A stretch of DNA of 5,502 bases from Bacillota bacterium (lineage in GTDB: Bacteria > Bacillota > Clostridia > Lachnospirales > Lachnospiraceae). The notes beneath the pieces are model-generated. The model was not told where the DNA came from and ran no database searches. It saw only the letters and a list, made by a program, of their open reading frames with translations. Below, in pieces: positions 1 to 4,629 of this stretch. Location: positions 1 through 5,502 of the forward strand of contig JAEZLZ010000129.1 in the NCBI GenBank assembly GCA_023415055.1, in the 5' to 3' direction. Each line of letters begins with the position of its first letter. The first letter of the stretch is position 1. A program made the translations under genes and the position numbers.

Positions 1-2
1 GC

Positions 3-125
3 CATAGGGAAGAATGGGACACTATTCGCCTTCATAAAAAGGATGACGTTTTAATTTGTGCACCCTTCAACCTGGAAAACAGACACTTTGCAACAGAAAA
101 GATGTTGTTTTCGCCCATAAATTAA
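3..125 (+). CDS. possible C-terminal tail of an unidentified protein (5' end outside window)
   Basis: A reading frame is open from the window edge to a TAA at 123-125, giving 40 residues. The composition is protein-like: it begins HREEWDTIRLHKKDD and ends EKMLFSPIN. The other two plus-strand frames meet stops much earlier (frame 1 at 52-54, frame 2 at 5-7). I do not recognise the family, and the fragment is too short to assign a function. It could equally be a chance open frame. If real, it is a plus-strand gene ending about 100 bp before the isochorismatase-family gene, with the inverted repeat at 157-194 between them. Confidence 0.35.
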   Translation, partial: HREEWDTIRLHKKDDVLICAPFNLENRHFATEKMLFSPIN

Positions 126-156
126 TGCGAAGTCATTGTTACAACTTTTAAACAAA

Positions 157-194
157 TTTCACAAAGGAGCTAAAATAAAGGCTTTTTTGTGAAA
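157..194 (+). promoter_or_regulatory. 14-bp inverted repeat upstream of the isochorismatase gene (operator, attenuator or terminator)
   Basis: Arms 157-170 (TTTCACAAAGGAGC) and 181-194 (GCTTTTTTGTGAAA) pair over 14 positions, 12 as Watson-Crick pairs and two as G-U in RNA, around a 10-nt loop. The outer 9 bp (TTTCACAAA / TTTGTGAAA) are exact. The loop holds TAAAAT at 171-176. This is a possible -10 box, with a poor -35 candidate (TTAAAC, 148-153) 17 bp upstream. The dyad might therefore be an operator framing the promoter of the gene at 226. Alternatively it is a weak terminator for the upstream fragment, since the T-run lies inside the right arm. The symmetry is seen; its role is inferred. 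Confidence 0.4.
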
Positions 195-225
195 AATATA
201 TAAGAAAGTATAGAGAGGAAATACT

Positions 226-732
226 ATGCAGAAAAAAGCTTTAGTAATAATCGATATTCAAAATGACATAACAAAGAATTACAAGGAAGTTATCGGCAAT
301 ATCAATAAAGCTATTGATTGGGCAGTCAATAATCATGTTCAAGTTGTTTATATAAGGCATGAAAATTTATCAGACGGCACGAGGACTTTTAAACCCAATA
401 CCTATGGAGCTGAATTAGCTTCAGATTTGAATATAGCTTCAGAAAATATTTTTACAAAATACAAAGGAAACGCATTAAGCTGTGAAGATTTTACAGCCTT
501 TATCAGTAAAAATGAAATATGTGATTTTTATATAGCAGGTGCAGATGCTGTTGCTTGTGTTAAATCAACCTGTTATAACTTACGCAAAGAAAATTATGAC
601 GTTAATGTCCTTTCAGATTGTATTACCAGCTATGATAAAAAGAAAATTGACGAAATGCTGCGTTATTATGAAAGTAAAGGTAGTAAAATCCTTTGTATGA
701 ATGACCTATTAAGTACTTCCATAATAAGTTAG
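226..732 (+). CDS. isochorismatase-family cysteine hydrolase
   Basis: The 168-residue product has the fold signature of the isochorismatase-like (cysteine hydrolase) superfamily, whose members hydrolyse isochorismate, nicotinamide or related amides in the cytoplasm. The catalytic triad is visible. Asp10 lies in ALVIIDIQND, Lys78 in IFTKYKGNAL, and the nucleophile Cys111 in AGADAVACVKST, where the residues before it form the usual cis-peptide-type turn. The length is close to that of compact single-domain family members. The start is ATG 226, preceded by AGAGAGG (212-218) at 7 nt spacing. It is monocistronic: a possible gene fragment lies upstream and no intact gene lies downstream. No convincing terminator was seen after the stop. 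The substrate cannot be read from sequence. Nicotinamidase activity is not supported, because I do not see its metal-binding Asp-x-His motif near residues 50-60. Confidence 0.93.
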   Translation: MQKKALVIIDIQNDITKNYKEVIGNINKAIDWAVNNHVQVVYIRHENLSDGTRTFKPNTYGAELASDLNIASENIFTKYKGNALSCEDFTAFISKNEICDFYIAGADAVACVKSTCYNLRKENYDVNVLSDCITSYDKKKIDEMLRYYESKGSKILCMNDLLSTSIIS

Positions 733-876
733 TATAATACAAAAAATCAGTAATGTGATGCAGAACTGGAGATATTTTCGTCTCTGAAGTATCATTATAT
801 TAGTAGACTTATTACAGCAGCAAAACTACTGTGCCATGATGAAACCATTCATAGCATGGATGAGAGGAGTTAATAA

Positions 877-971
877 ATGAAATTTTTGGGGAAATTAGAA
901 TAGCGGAGACATTCGAACCATTCCCTGCATCAGCAACTAATAAGAGTGCCACAAACTCAGATGAACAGTAA
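877..971 (+). pseudogene. frameshifted mini-ORF (about 31 codons) with an intact ribosome binding site
   Basis: AGAGGAG at 863-869 sits 7 nt before ATG 877, an ideal initiation site, yet the frame reads only MKFLGKLE and stops at TAG 901-903. Aligned with the second repeat copy at 1020, this copy lacks one base near 892-894 (GGGGAA-ATTAG against GGGAATATTAG). Restoring one base there opens the frame to TAA 969-971. The predicted peptide would begin MKFLG-x-IRIAE and continue with a Ser/Thr/Asn/Ala-rich tail ending SATNSDEQ. I do not recognise the peptide. It may be a decayed small-protein gene, or a start site interrupted by repeat DNA. The ribosome binding site and one-base gap are seen; the gene interpretation is inference. 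Confidence 0.38.
880..908 (+). repeat. direct repeat copy 1 (AT-rich half only)
   Basis: These 29 bases align with 1020-1049 at 27 of 30 positions (two substitutions, one gap). Similarity starts right after the ATG at 877-879 and ends at GCGGAG. In copy 2 the same GCGGAG opens the long hairpin, which copy 1 lacks. The repeat therefore behaves as a module joined to two different right-hand sequences. Translated in the same phase, both copies give a KF-x-G-x-IR-x-AE motif. Confidence 0.7.
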
Positions 972-1019
972 ACTCAAACATAGATATTATACTATTGCTG
1001 AAAAATAAGAGCTGGTTCG

Positions 1020-1100
1020 AAATTTTTTGGGAATATTAGAAAAGCGGAGCGGAGAAGTACGAGGTCCGGTGAACCTGTGCTCTGCGCTCCGCGAAGCTAA
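1020..1100 (+). repeat. direct repeat copy 2 fused to a GC-rich palindromic unit; start-less mini-ORF
   Basis: Positions 1020-1049 are the second copy of the repeat. In the phase matching copy 1, the frame is open from 1008 to TAA 1098-1100. It reads KFFGNIRKAE, then an Arg-rich segment ending VLCAPRS. The codon that is ATG in copy 1 is TCG here, and there is no ribosome binding site, so it is not expected to be translated as it stands. The left edge lies beside TGGTTCGAA (1013-1021), the inverted partner of TTCGAACCA next to copy 1. The structure suggests a dispersed intergenic repeat. A family name cannot be given from this window. Confidence 0.55.
1044..1092 (-). terminator. long GC-rich hairpin; probable terminator of the cupin gene
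   Basis: GCGGAGCG (1044-1051) pairs exactly with CGCTCCGC (1085-1092). Pairing continues inward: AGA 1053-1055 with TCT 1081-1083, GTAC 1057-1060 with GTGC 1077-1080 (one G-U), and AGGT 1062-1065 with ACCT 1073-1076. The loop is 7 nt at 1066-1072. In total that is 19 bp with one mismatch and two single-base bulges. Read on the minus strand, the last stem base is followed by TTTTCTAATATT, and the hairpin begins 60 nt past the cupin stop. It can therefore serve as a Rho-independent terminator, though the U-tract is imperfect. Its length and bulged form are more elaborate than an ordinary terminator and fit a repeat element that was co-opted. Confidence 0.55.
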
Positions 1101-1151
1101 GAAGCTCCAAGCCGCGTCGTTTGTCTGTTCTTTCACTCCTTAAACTGGGAT

Positions 1152-1502
1152 TTATACTATTCCATCTGTCATAGTATACCCTTCAAGAGAACCTGCTTTT
1201 ACTTGAATACAGGCATAACAGATAGCGCTATCGCTGGCAGCGAAAAACTGTCTCTTGCCGTTTGGTGATATACGCACCCAATCACCGGTTTTAAGATCTA
1301 TTTCTTCACCATCCACAATAGCCTTTCCTCTTCCCGATAATATTGCATAAATTTCTTCATTTTGCTTATGAGAATGAATAAAAGGGACACATTCTCCGGC
1401 AGGTAAATTATTGATACTTATTTCTGCTCCGGTTAAACCAATTTGGTCATGAAGTTCTACTCGTGCCTCATTTGGCACACTGATTTTACTAAAGTTACTC
1501 AT
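1152..1502 (-). CDS. small single-domain cupin protein
   Basis: The frame is open up to 1544, but the ATG at 1502-1500 is the better start. It has GGGAGGG (1517-1511) 8 nt upstream, whereas the longer start would lie close to the promoter's transcription start. The 116-residue product is a one-domain cupin. Motif 1 is clear: Gly36, His43-x-His45, Glu49/Glu50, then Gly57. Motif 2 is present as Gly73-Asp-Trp and Pro80-x-Gly82, but the expected metal-ligand His is Gln85. Such proteins are usually small cytoplasmic metal-binding enzymes, isomerases or sugar/phenolic binders, and the substrate here is unknown. The gene has its own promoter and paired operators, lies 141 bp past the Rrf2 gene, and is cut off from it by that gene's terminator. 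Joint regulation by Rrf2 is likely but inferred. Confidence 0.9.
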   Translation of the reverse strand: MSNFSKISVPNEARVELHDQIGLTGAEISINNLPAGECVPFIHSHKQNEEIYAILSGRGKAIVDGEEIDLKTGDWVRISPNGKRQFFAASDSAICYACIQVKAGSLEGYTMTDGIV

Positions 1503-1534
1503 TATGGATACCCTCCCGAATATAATATTGATAC

Positions 1535-1600
1535 GATGTAACAATTATTATTACAACAACTAAGATAACATTATTTTGTTGTAATGTCAATGGTTACATC
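1535..1600. promoter_or_regulatory. paired mirror-image operators framing the cupin promoter
   Basis: The site GATGTAAC-N7-ATTACAAC occurs at 1535-1557. It recurs in opposite orientation at 1578-1600, with all 16 conserved bases identical. Each site is also a partial dyad (TGTAA-N9-TTACA). The pair as a whole is symmetric about 1567.5: outer arms 1534-1542/1593-1601 (CGATGTAAC / GTTACATCG) and inner arms 1551-1559/1576-1584 (TTACAACAA / TTGTTGTAA) are exact. Centre-to-centre distance is 43 bp, about four helical turns. One site covers the -35 box and the other covers the predicted transcription start, the expected placement for a repressor. The adjacent Rrf2 protein is the obvious candidate binder, which is inference. 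Confidence 0.82.
1562..1590 (-). promoter_or_regulatory. strong sigma-A-type promoter of the cupin gene
   Basis: On the minus strand, TTGACA (1590-1585, a perfect -35) is followed after 17 bp by TATCTT (1567-1562, -10). Transcription would begin near 1555, leaving a leader of about 53 nt before ATG 1502. The promoter lies after the Rrf2 terminator, so the cupin gene is transcribed independently. Confidence 0.85.
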
Positions 1601-1609
1601 GGAAATAAT

Positions 1610-1634
1610 AAAAAAACGTGCCTATTTAGGCACG
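1610..1634 (-). terminator. Rho-independent terminator of the Rrf2 gene
   Basis: CGTGCC / GGCACG form a perfect 6-bp stem (1617-1622, 1629-1634) with a 6-nt loop. On the minus strand it is followed by seven T residues (1616-1610). The stem lies about 10 nt past the Rrf2 stop codon. Confidence 0.92.
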
Positions 1635-1643
1635 GATTTTCCT

Positions 1644-2081
1644 CTACTCAGTTTCTATCCACTTCTTAGTATCATTTTTAATATCTGCCATTGTAATTTT
1701 AGACATCTCAACTTCCATTACCTTCTGTACCTGTAATAACTTATCGTCCAATGAATTATGAATATTTCTTCCAACCGGGCATCGTTGATTCGGATTTTCA
1801 TGAAAATGAAACAATTCCCCATCATCTATACATTCAACGGCGTTATATATGTCAAGCATAGTAATTTCTTCAAGGTCCTTTGTAATCTGTGTGCCCCCTG
1901 TTCCTCTGGCGACTTCTATAAGATCAGCAGCTTTTAACTGCTGTAAGAGCCTACGAATAATAACAGGATTCACATTTACACTTCCTGCCAAGAAATCACT
2001 TGTAATTTTATAATCATCTTTAAATATGTCAATACACATCAAAACATGAATTGCCATAGTTAATCTACTTGATATCTGCAC
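1644..2081 (-). CDS. Rrf2-family transcriptional regulator, YwnA-like
   Basis: This 145-residue cytoplasmic DNA-binding protein belongs to the Rrf2/IscR family. The start is GTG 2081-2079, with AAAGGAG (2096-2090) 8 nt upstream, and reads MQISSRLTMAIHVL, a typical Rrf2 beginning. The winged helix-turn-helix spans about residues 1-70, with recognition helix VNPVIIRRLLQQL (37-49) and the family wing ARGTGGTQIT (58-67). The dimerisation region carries NPNQRCPVG (96-104), which marks the YwnA-like branch. Cysteines are at 16, 84 and 101. They lack the close three-Cys spacing that holds the Fe-S cluster in IscR or NsrR, so a cluster sensor is unlikely. Cys101 could sense thiol-reactive compounds. 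I recall that a pneumococcal quinone sensor, SifR, belongs to this type, unverified here. The neighbouring cupin promoter with paired operators is the likely target. Confidence 0.93.
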   Translation of the reverse strand: MQISSRLTMAIHVLMCIDIFKDDYKITSDFLAGSVNVNPVIIRRLLQQLKAADLIEVARGTGGTQITKDLEEITMLDIYNAVECIDDGELFHFHENPNQRCPVGRNIHNSLDDKLLQVQKVMEVEMSKITMADIKNDTKKWIETE

Positions 2082-2114
2082 TATGAATACTCCTTTACTT
2101 TAAAGCAAACAACT

Positions 2115-2135
2115 GACCCTTAATTAGTAGGGATC
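2115..2135 (-). terminator. weak hairpin after the GNAT gene, possible terminator
   Basis: GACCCT (2115-2120) and AGGGATC (2129-2135) pair with one bulged base around an 8-nt loop, 30 nt past the GNAT stop. On the minus strand the following bases (AGTTGTTTGCTTT) are only moderately T-rich, so termination may be incomplete and the Rrf2 gene could receive some readthrough. I found no convincing separate promoter for the Rrf2 gene in 2097-2164. Confidence 0.3.
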
Positions 2136-2164
2136 AGCGATACTTTTCATGACATCGAAATAAA

Positions 2165-2713
2165 TCACTTCGTTTTCAATCTGCTCATTATTACTGTATT
2201 ATAAAAGTTACCATCTTGATGCATTCTGTCCTTTATTAATCGTCCTTCTTCTATAAAACCAAAGCTCTTATATAATTTAATCGCTTTTTCATTTGTTTCA
2301 ACTACTGACAGAGCTATCTTTTCAATACCAGTAGAATCCGCCCATATAAGAATGCTTTCTAACATCAGTCTGCCAATCCCATGTCCCCAATATTCCTTTG
2401 ATATGCATATACCAAAATCTGCTTTATGCTTAAATCTTTTTAACTCATTCCCTGCACAACGAGCAAATCCTACAATTTTACCGTCAACTTCAGCAACTAG
2501 AAATAAACTCCTTTCTGCTTTTGAATCATCAGCAATAATCTGTTCGAAATCTTCTGCAGATAAAAAATGTTCCCCGGGTTCTCTATCAAGATTTTCTGTT
2601 TCACCATCTATTTTAACCCTTAAATCAGATAATTGAACTGCATCTTGTATTGTTGGACATCGTAGTGTCCATGTCAATTCTTTTCCGGATATACTTTTAG
2701 GTTCAATAATCAT
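2165..2713 (-). CDS. GNAT-family N-acetyltransferase
   Basis: The 182-residue cytoplasmic enzyme is predicted to transfer acetyl from acetyl-CoA to an amine substrate. The Acetyltransf_1-type core runs from about residue 70: beta4 LFLVAEVDGKIVGFARC (70-86), then ADFGICISKEYWGHGIGRLM (98-117). The pyrophosphate-binding loop is W109-G-H-G-I-G114. The C-terminal part IALSVVETNEKAIKLYKSFGF (133-153) has the typical Asn141 and Tyr148. A ~60-residue N-terminal segment with ENLDREPGE (40-48) precedes the core. The start is ATG 2713-2711, with GGAGG (2725-2721) 7 nt upstream. It is transcribed from its own strong promoter at 2818-2790. The substrate is not identifiable: ribosomal-protein or small-molecule acetylation are both possible. 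No antibiotic-acetyltransferase subfamily signature was recognised. Confidence 0.92.
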   Translation of the reverse strand: MIIEPKSISGKELTWTLRCPTIQDAVQLSDLRVKIDGETENLDREPGEHFLSAEDFEQIIADDSKAERSLFLVAEVDGKIVGFARCAGNELKRFKHKADFGICISKEYWGHGIGRLMLESILIWADSTGIEKIALSVVETNEKAIKLYKSFGFIEEGRLIKDRMHQDGNFYNTVIMSRLKTK

Positions 2714-2789
2714 TATCTATCCTCCAGCAGTTGTCTTTATCAATACATGATGCTACCATTGCGAAATGCTCTCTGTATCAAGTTCTTAA

Positions 2790-2818
2790 ATTATACTTTT
2801 ATAGTAATGGAAAGTCAA
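2790..2818 (-). promoter_or_regulatory. strong sigma-A-type promoter of the GNAT gene
   Basis: On the minus strand TTGACT (2818-2813) is followed after 17 bp by a perfect TATAAT (2795-2790). Transcription would start near 2783, giving a leader of about 70 nt before ATG 2713. Confidence 0.87.
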
Positions 2819-3002
2819 TCCAAATTGAAGAAGTGTTAGTGAAACTATTCAGGGAGACGCTTCCAAATATTGGGATGGTATCAAGCTCTTCATCTACATT
2901 GCAATTTGTACAAAAAACTACCTAAGTTGCTTTTGGTATGTCTAGTATTGTCATTCTTCTGCGTCGGATATACTCGGAGAGAGGTTTATCAGTAATGAAC
3001 TC

Positions 3003-3031
3003 TTGACTAATTCCATAATTGGTATTAATAT
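3003..3031 (+). promoter_or_regulatory. sigma-A-type promoter of the HTH-hydrolase operon
   Basis: TTGACT (3003-3008), a 17-bp spacer, and TAATAT (3026-3031) give transcription from about 3038, roughly 21 nt before ATG 3059. The leader is therefore just long enough for the GGAGG ribosome binding site at 3048-3052. Confidence 0.8.
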
Positions 3032-3058
3032 AATAAATAGAAACAATGGAGGTGTATC

Positions 3059-3583
3059 ATGACCAAAGACATATATGATGTTATGCTTAACCCGACACGG
3101 ATGAGAATTGTACAAATTTTTGCATCTAACCAAACTATGACTGCGAATAAAATATGTGAAATAATTTATGATGTTCCACGGACTACGTTATATAGACATA
3201 TCAATATTTTGATTGAAGCCGATATCTTAACGGTTATCGAAGAAAATAAAATCCGTGGAAGTGTCGAGAGGATTCTTGCACTCAATGCAAGCAAAATCAA
3301 CGAGCAAAATACAATGGACAATATTCCGCAACAGGCATTTAGTTTTTTAATGAACACTTACTCAAAGTTTGAAAAGTATTTTAATAGAAATAATTTTACA
3401 CAGGGCAATAACAAAATATTTTTTAATAATACAGTAATGATGATGGATGACCAAGAGTTTGAACTCTTTCTTTCTGAACTACAATCATTACTAATAAAAT
3501 ACCATTATGAAGTAACAAGTGGGCGAAAACCAAGGGATATATCAATAATATCAGCGCCTCCATTGGAGAATGAATATGATTAA
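3059..3583 (+). CDS. ArsR-like winged-helix transcriptional regulator
   Basis: The 174-residue protein has an N-terminal ArsR/HTH_20-type DNA-binding domain (about residues 5-75). It starts with DVMLNPTRMRIVQIF (7-21), has recognition helix VPRTTLYRHINILIEADIL (39-57), and a wing around KIRGSVERILAL (64-75). The remaining ~100 residues are an effector or dimerisation region rich in Phe, Met and Asn, with an amphipathic helix DDQEFELFLSELQSLLIKY. No metal-binding Cys cluster of the ArsR/SmtB type is visible, and the only Cys is residue 33. The start is ATG 3059 with GGAGG (3048-3052) 6 nt upstream. It is the first gene of a two-gene operon and its end overlaps the hydrolase gene by 8 bp, which suggests that it controls the operon. 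Its ligand is unknown. Confidence 0.9.
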   Translation: MTKDIYDVMLNPTRMRIVQIFASNQTMTANKICEIIYDVPRTTLYRHINILIEADILTVIEENKIRGSVERILALNASKINEQNTMDNIPQQAFSFLMNTYSKFEKYFNRNNFTQGNNKIFFNNTVMMMDDQEFELFLSELQSLLIKYHYEVTSGRKPRDISIISAPPLENEYD

Positions 3584-4550
3584 TAGAGATGCGAAAAAGA
3601 AAAGAGGTAGAAAAAAATTGACGGTCTTTGCGATAATAATAAGCATAATAGTCTTAATTAATATAATTAGTTTAACAATAAACCAAGTATTCTTTACACA
3701 TGAGCTCGACAATATTTCGCCATATGGCGAGTTGGTAGATGTTAATGGACAAAAAATGCACCTTTATTCTATGGGCAATGGTAAAAAAACGATTGTATTA
3801 TTGCCCGGTTTTGGCGTGCCATTGCCTAGTGCTGATTTTGCCCCACTAATGAGAGAGTTATCAAAGGAATATACCGTCGTTTGTATAGAATATTTTGGAA
3901 TTGGATTCAGCGATGAAACAAAAGTCCCCCGTACAAATGCTAATTATGTAGAAGAAATCAGAATGGCATTAAAGTTGGCCGGATTCAATGCCCCTTATAT
4001 CCTAATGCCGCACTCTGGATCCGGAATATATAGTGAATACTATGCTACAAAGTATACTGATGAAGTGTCTGCAATTATTATGCTTGACACTACTTCATCA
4101 GCAAAAACGGAAGCTAATGTCCCTAAGTTTGTTTATAGTCTGGGTAAGGTGCAACAGACGATTGGACTTGCTCGATTATATAATCCTTTTATTGTGTCAT
4201 CGGTGCTTTCAATGAATGAAGAAAATGGCTATACAAAGAAAGAAGCTGATGATTATACAAAATTTTATAACCATTTATACAATGACACGGTTATCGACCA
4301 GCTATCACGGCTTAATGAAAATATTGAACAAGTGATGAATATGAGTTTTCCATGTGAAGTACCTGTCTTAAAGATTGTCGCTTCTGAAACTGCGAAGGGA
4401 AAACAGACCGGTGAAGAATACCAAAATGCCCACATAAACAGATTGGGTGCAAATGCACAATGGATAACTATGAAAGGAAATCATTTCATTTATCATAGTA
4501 ATGCCGCAGCCATTCGTAATACTACGGATAGTTTTCTGCCCGGACAATGA
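3576..4550 (+). CDS. membrane-anchored alpha/beta hydrolase
   Basis: An ATG at 3570 is in frame, but GGAG (3565-3568) sits 7 nt from ATG 3576 and only 1 nt from 3570. I therefore choose 3576, giving 324 residues. The N-terminus is Lys/Arg-rich (4-14), followed by a hydrophobic segment LTVFAIIISIIVLINIISL (15-33). This looks like a signal anchor placing the catalytic domain outside the membrane. The alpha/beta hydrolase fold follows: oxyanion-hole LLPGFG (75-80), GIGFSD (108-113), nucleophile elbow LMPHSGSG with Ser147, LDTT (170-173), and a C-terminal His in KGNHFIYH (His303). The elbow is PHSGS rather than GHSxG. An acidic triad member is not certain. Substrate unknown (ester, lipid or peptide). 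The start overlaps the regulator's stop by 8 bp, implying translational coupling. Confidence 0.92.
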   Translation: MINRDAKKKRGRKKLTVFAIIISIIVLINIISLTINQVFFTHELDNISPYGELVDVNGQKMHLYSMGNGKKTIVLLPGFGVPLPSADFAPLMRELSKEYTVVCIEYFGIGFSDETKVPRTNANYVEEIRMALKLAGFNAPYILMPHSGSGIYSEYYATKYTDEVSAIIMLDTTSSAKTEANVPKFVYSLGKVQQTIGLARLYNPFIVSSVLSMNEENGYTKKEADDYTKFYNHLYNDTVIDQLSRLNENIEQVMNMSFPCEVPVLKIVASETAKGKQTGEEYQNAHINRLGANAQWITMKGNHFIYHSNAAAIRNTTDSFLPGQ

Positions 4551-4587
4551 GCTTGGAAGATTTTTGATTGTATAATCATATGTAAAA

Positions 4588-4618
4588 CCCCTACTTTCTA
4601 GAAAAAGTAGGGGCTTTT
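4588..4618. terminator. bidirectional terminator between convergent genes
   Basis: A perfect 10-bp stem CCCCTACTTT (4588-4597) / AAAGTAGGGG (4604-4613) with a 6-nt loop lies between the hydrolase stop (4550) and the stop of the minus-strand GNAT (4630). It is followed by CTTTT on the plus strand and by TTTTAC on the minus strand. It can therefore end transcripts from both sides, although both U-tracts are short. Confidence 0.85.
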
Positions 4619-4629
4619 CAGTGTGTAAG

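Larger units (their letters stand above)
733..1151. other. 419-bp stretch without an intact gene
   Basis: Positions 733-860 are AT-rich with no gene and only weak dyads: GGAGA/TCTCT at 768-785, and CCATG/CATGG at 834-859. From 862 onward the stretch becomes structured. It contains a strong ribosome binding site with a broken mini-ORF, two copies of a ~30-bp repeat 140 bp apart, a 9-bp inverted repeat (TTCGAACCA 912-920 / TGGTTCGAA 1013-1021), and a long GC-rich hairpin at 1044-1092. Composition jumps at about 1041: 49 of 80 bases in 1041-1120 are G or C, in a region that is otherwise clearly AT-rich. These parts are listed separately. Confidence 0.7.
2714..3058. other. divergent intergenic region between the GNAT gene and the HTH-hydrolase operon
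   Basis: This 345-bp stretch holds the GNAT promoter on the minus strand (2818-2790) and the operon promoter on the plus strand (3003-3031). A plus-strand open frame 2731-2925 starts with TTG, has no ribosome binding site and crosses the GNAT promoter, so I do not call it a gene. On the minus strand around 2906-2800 a short frame contains CTNCNVDEE but lacks a start. Positions 2819-3002 may contain old gene debris, but I can support no feature there. Confidence 0.6.

Noticed and set aside
733..738. TATAAT just after the isochorismatase stop as a promoter for the mini-ORF
   Set aside because: No acceptable -35 sequence lies 16-18 bp upstream.
912..1021. GGTTCGAA resembles the T-loop of a tRNA
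   Set aside because: No flanking 5-bp T-stem, acceptor stem or anticodon arm can be formed around either copy.
1044..1092. Bulged hairpin considered as an integron attC-like recombination site
   Set aside because: The conserved GTTRRRY-type ends and paired simple sites are absent, and no integrase or cassette ORFs are nearby.
987..1136. 49-codon minus-strand frame starting GTG, reading through the GC-rich hairpin
   Set aside because: The only AAGGAG overlaps the GTG itself, so spacing is impossible. The frame is open largely because palindromic GC-rich DNA lacks stops. Worth a homology search but not a supported gene.
1503..1544. 14-residue N-terminal extension of the cupin
   Set aside because: The downstream ATG 1502 has an excellent ribosome binding site. 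The extension overlaps the operator and begins only about 11 nt after the predicted transcription start.
2138..2157. CGAT/ATCG dyad upstream of the Rrf2 gene as an autoregulatory operator
   Set aside because: Only 4 bp per arm, and it does not match the GATGTAAC-N7-ATTACAAC site.
2352..2636. 94-codon plus-strand frame
   Set aside because: It is antisense to the well-supported GNAT gene and has no protein-family character.
2731..2925. 64-codon plus-strand open frame
   Set aside because: It starts with TTG without a ribosome binding site, runs through the GNAT promoter on the other strand, and shows no recognisable motif.
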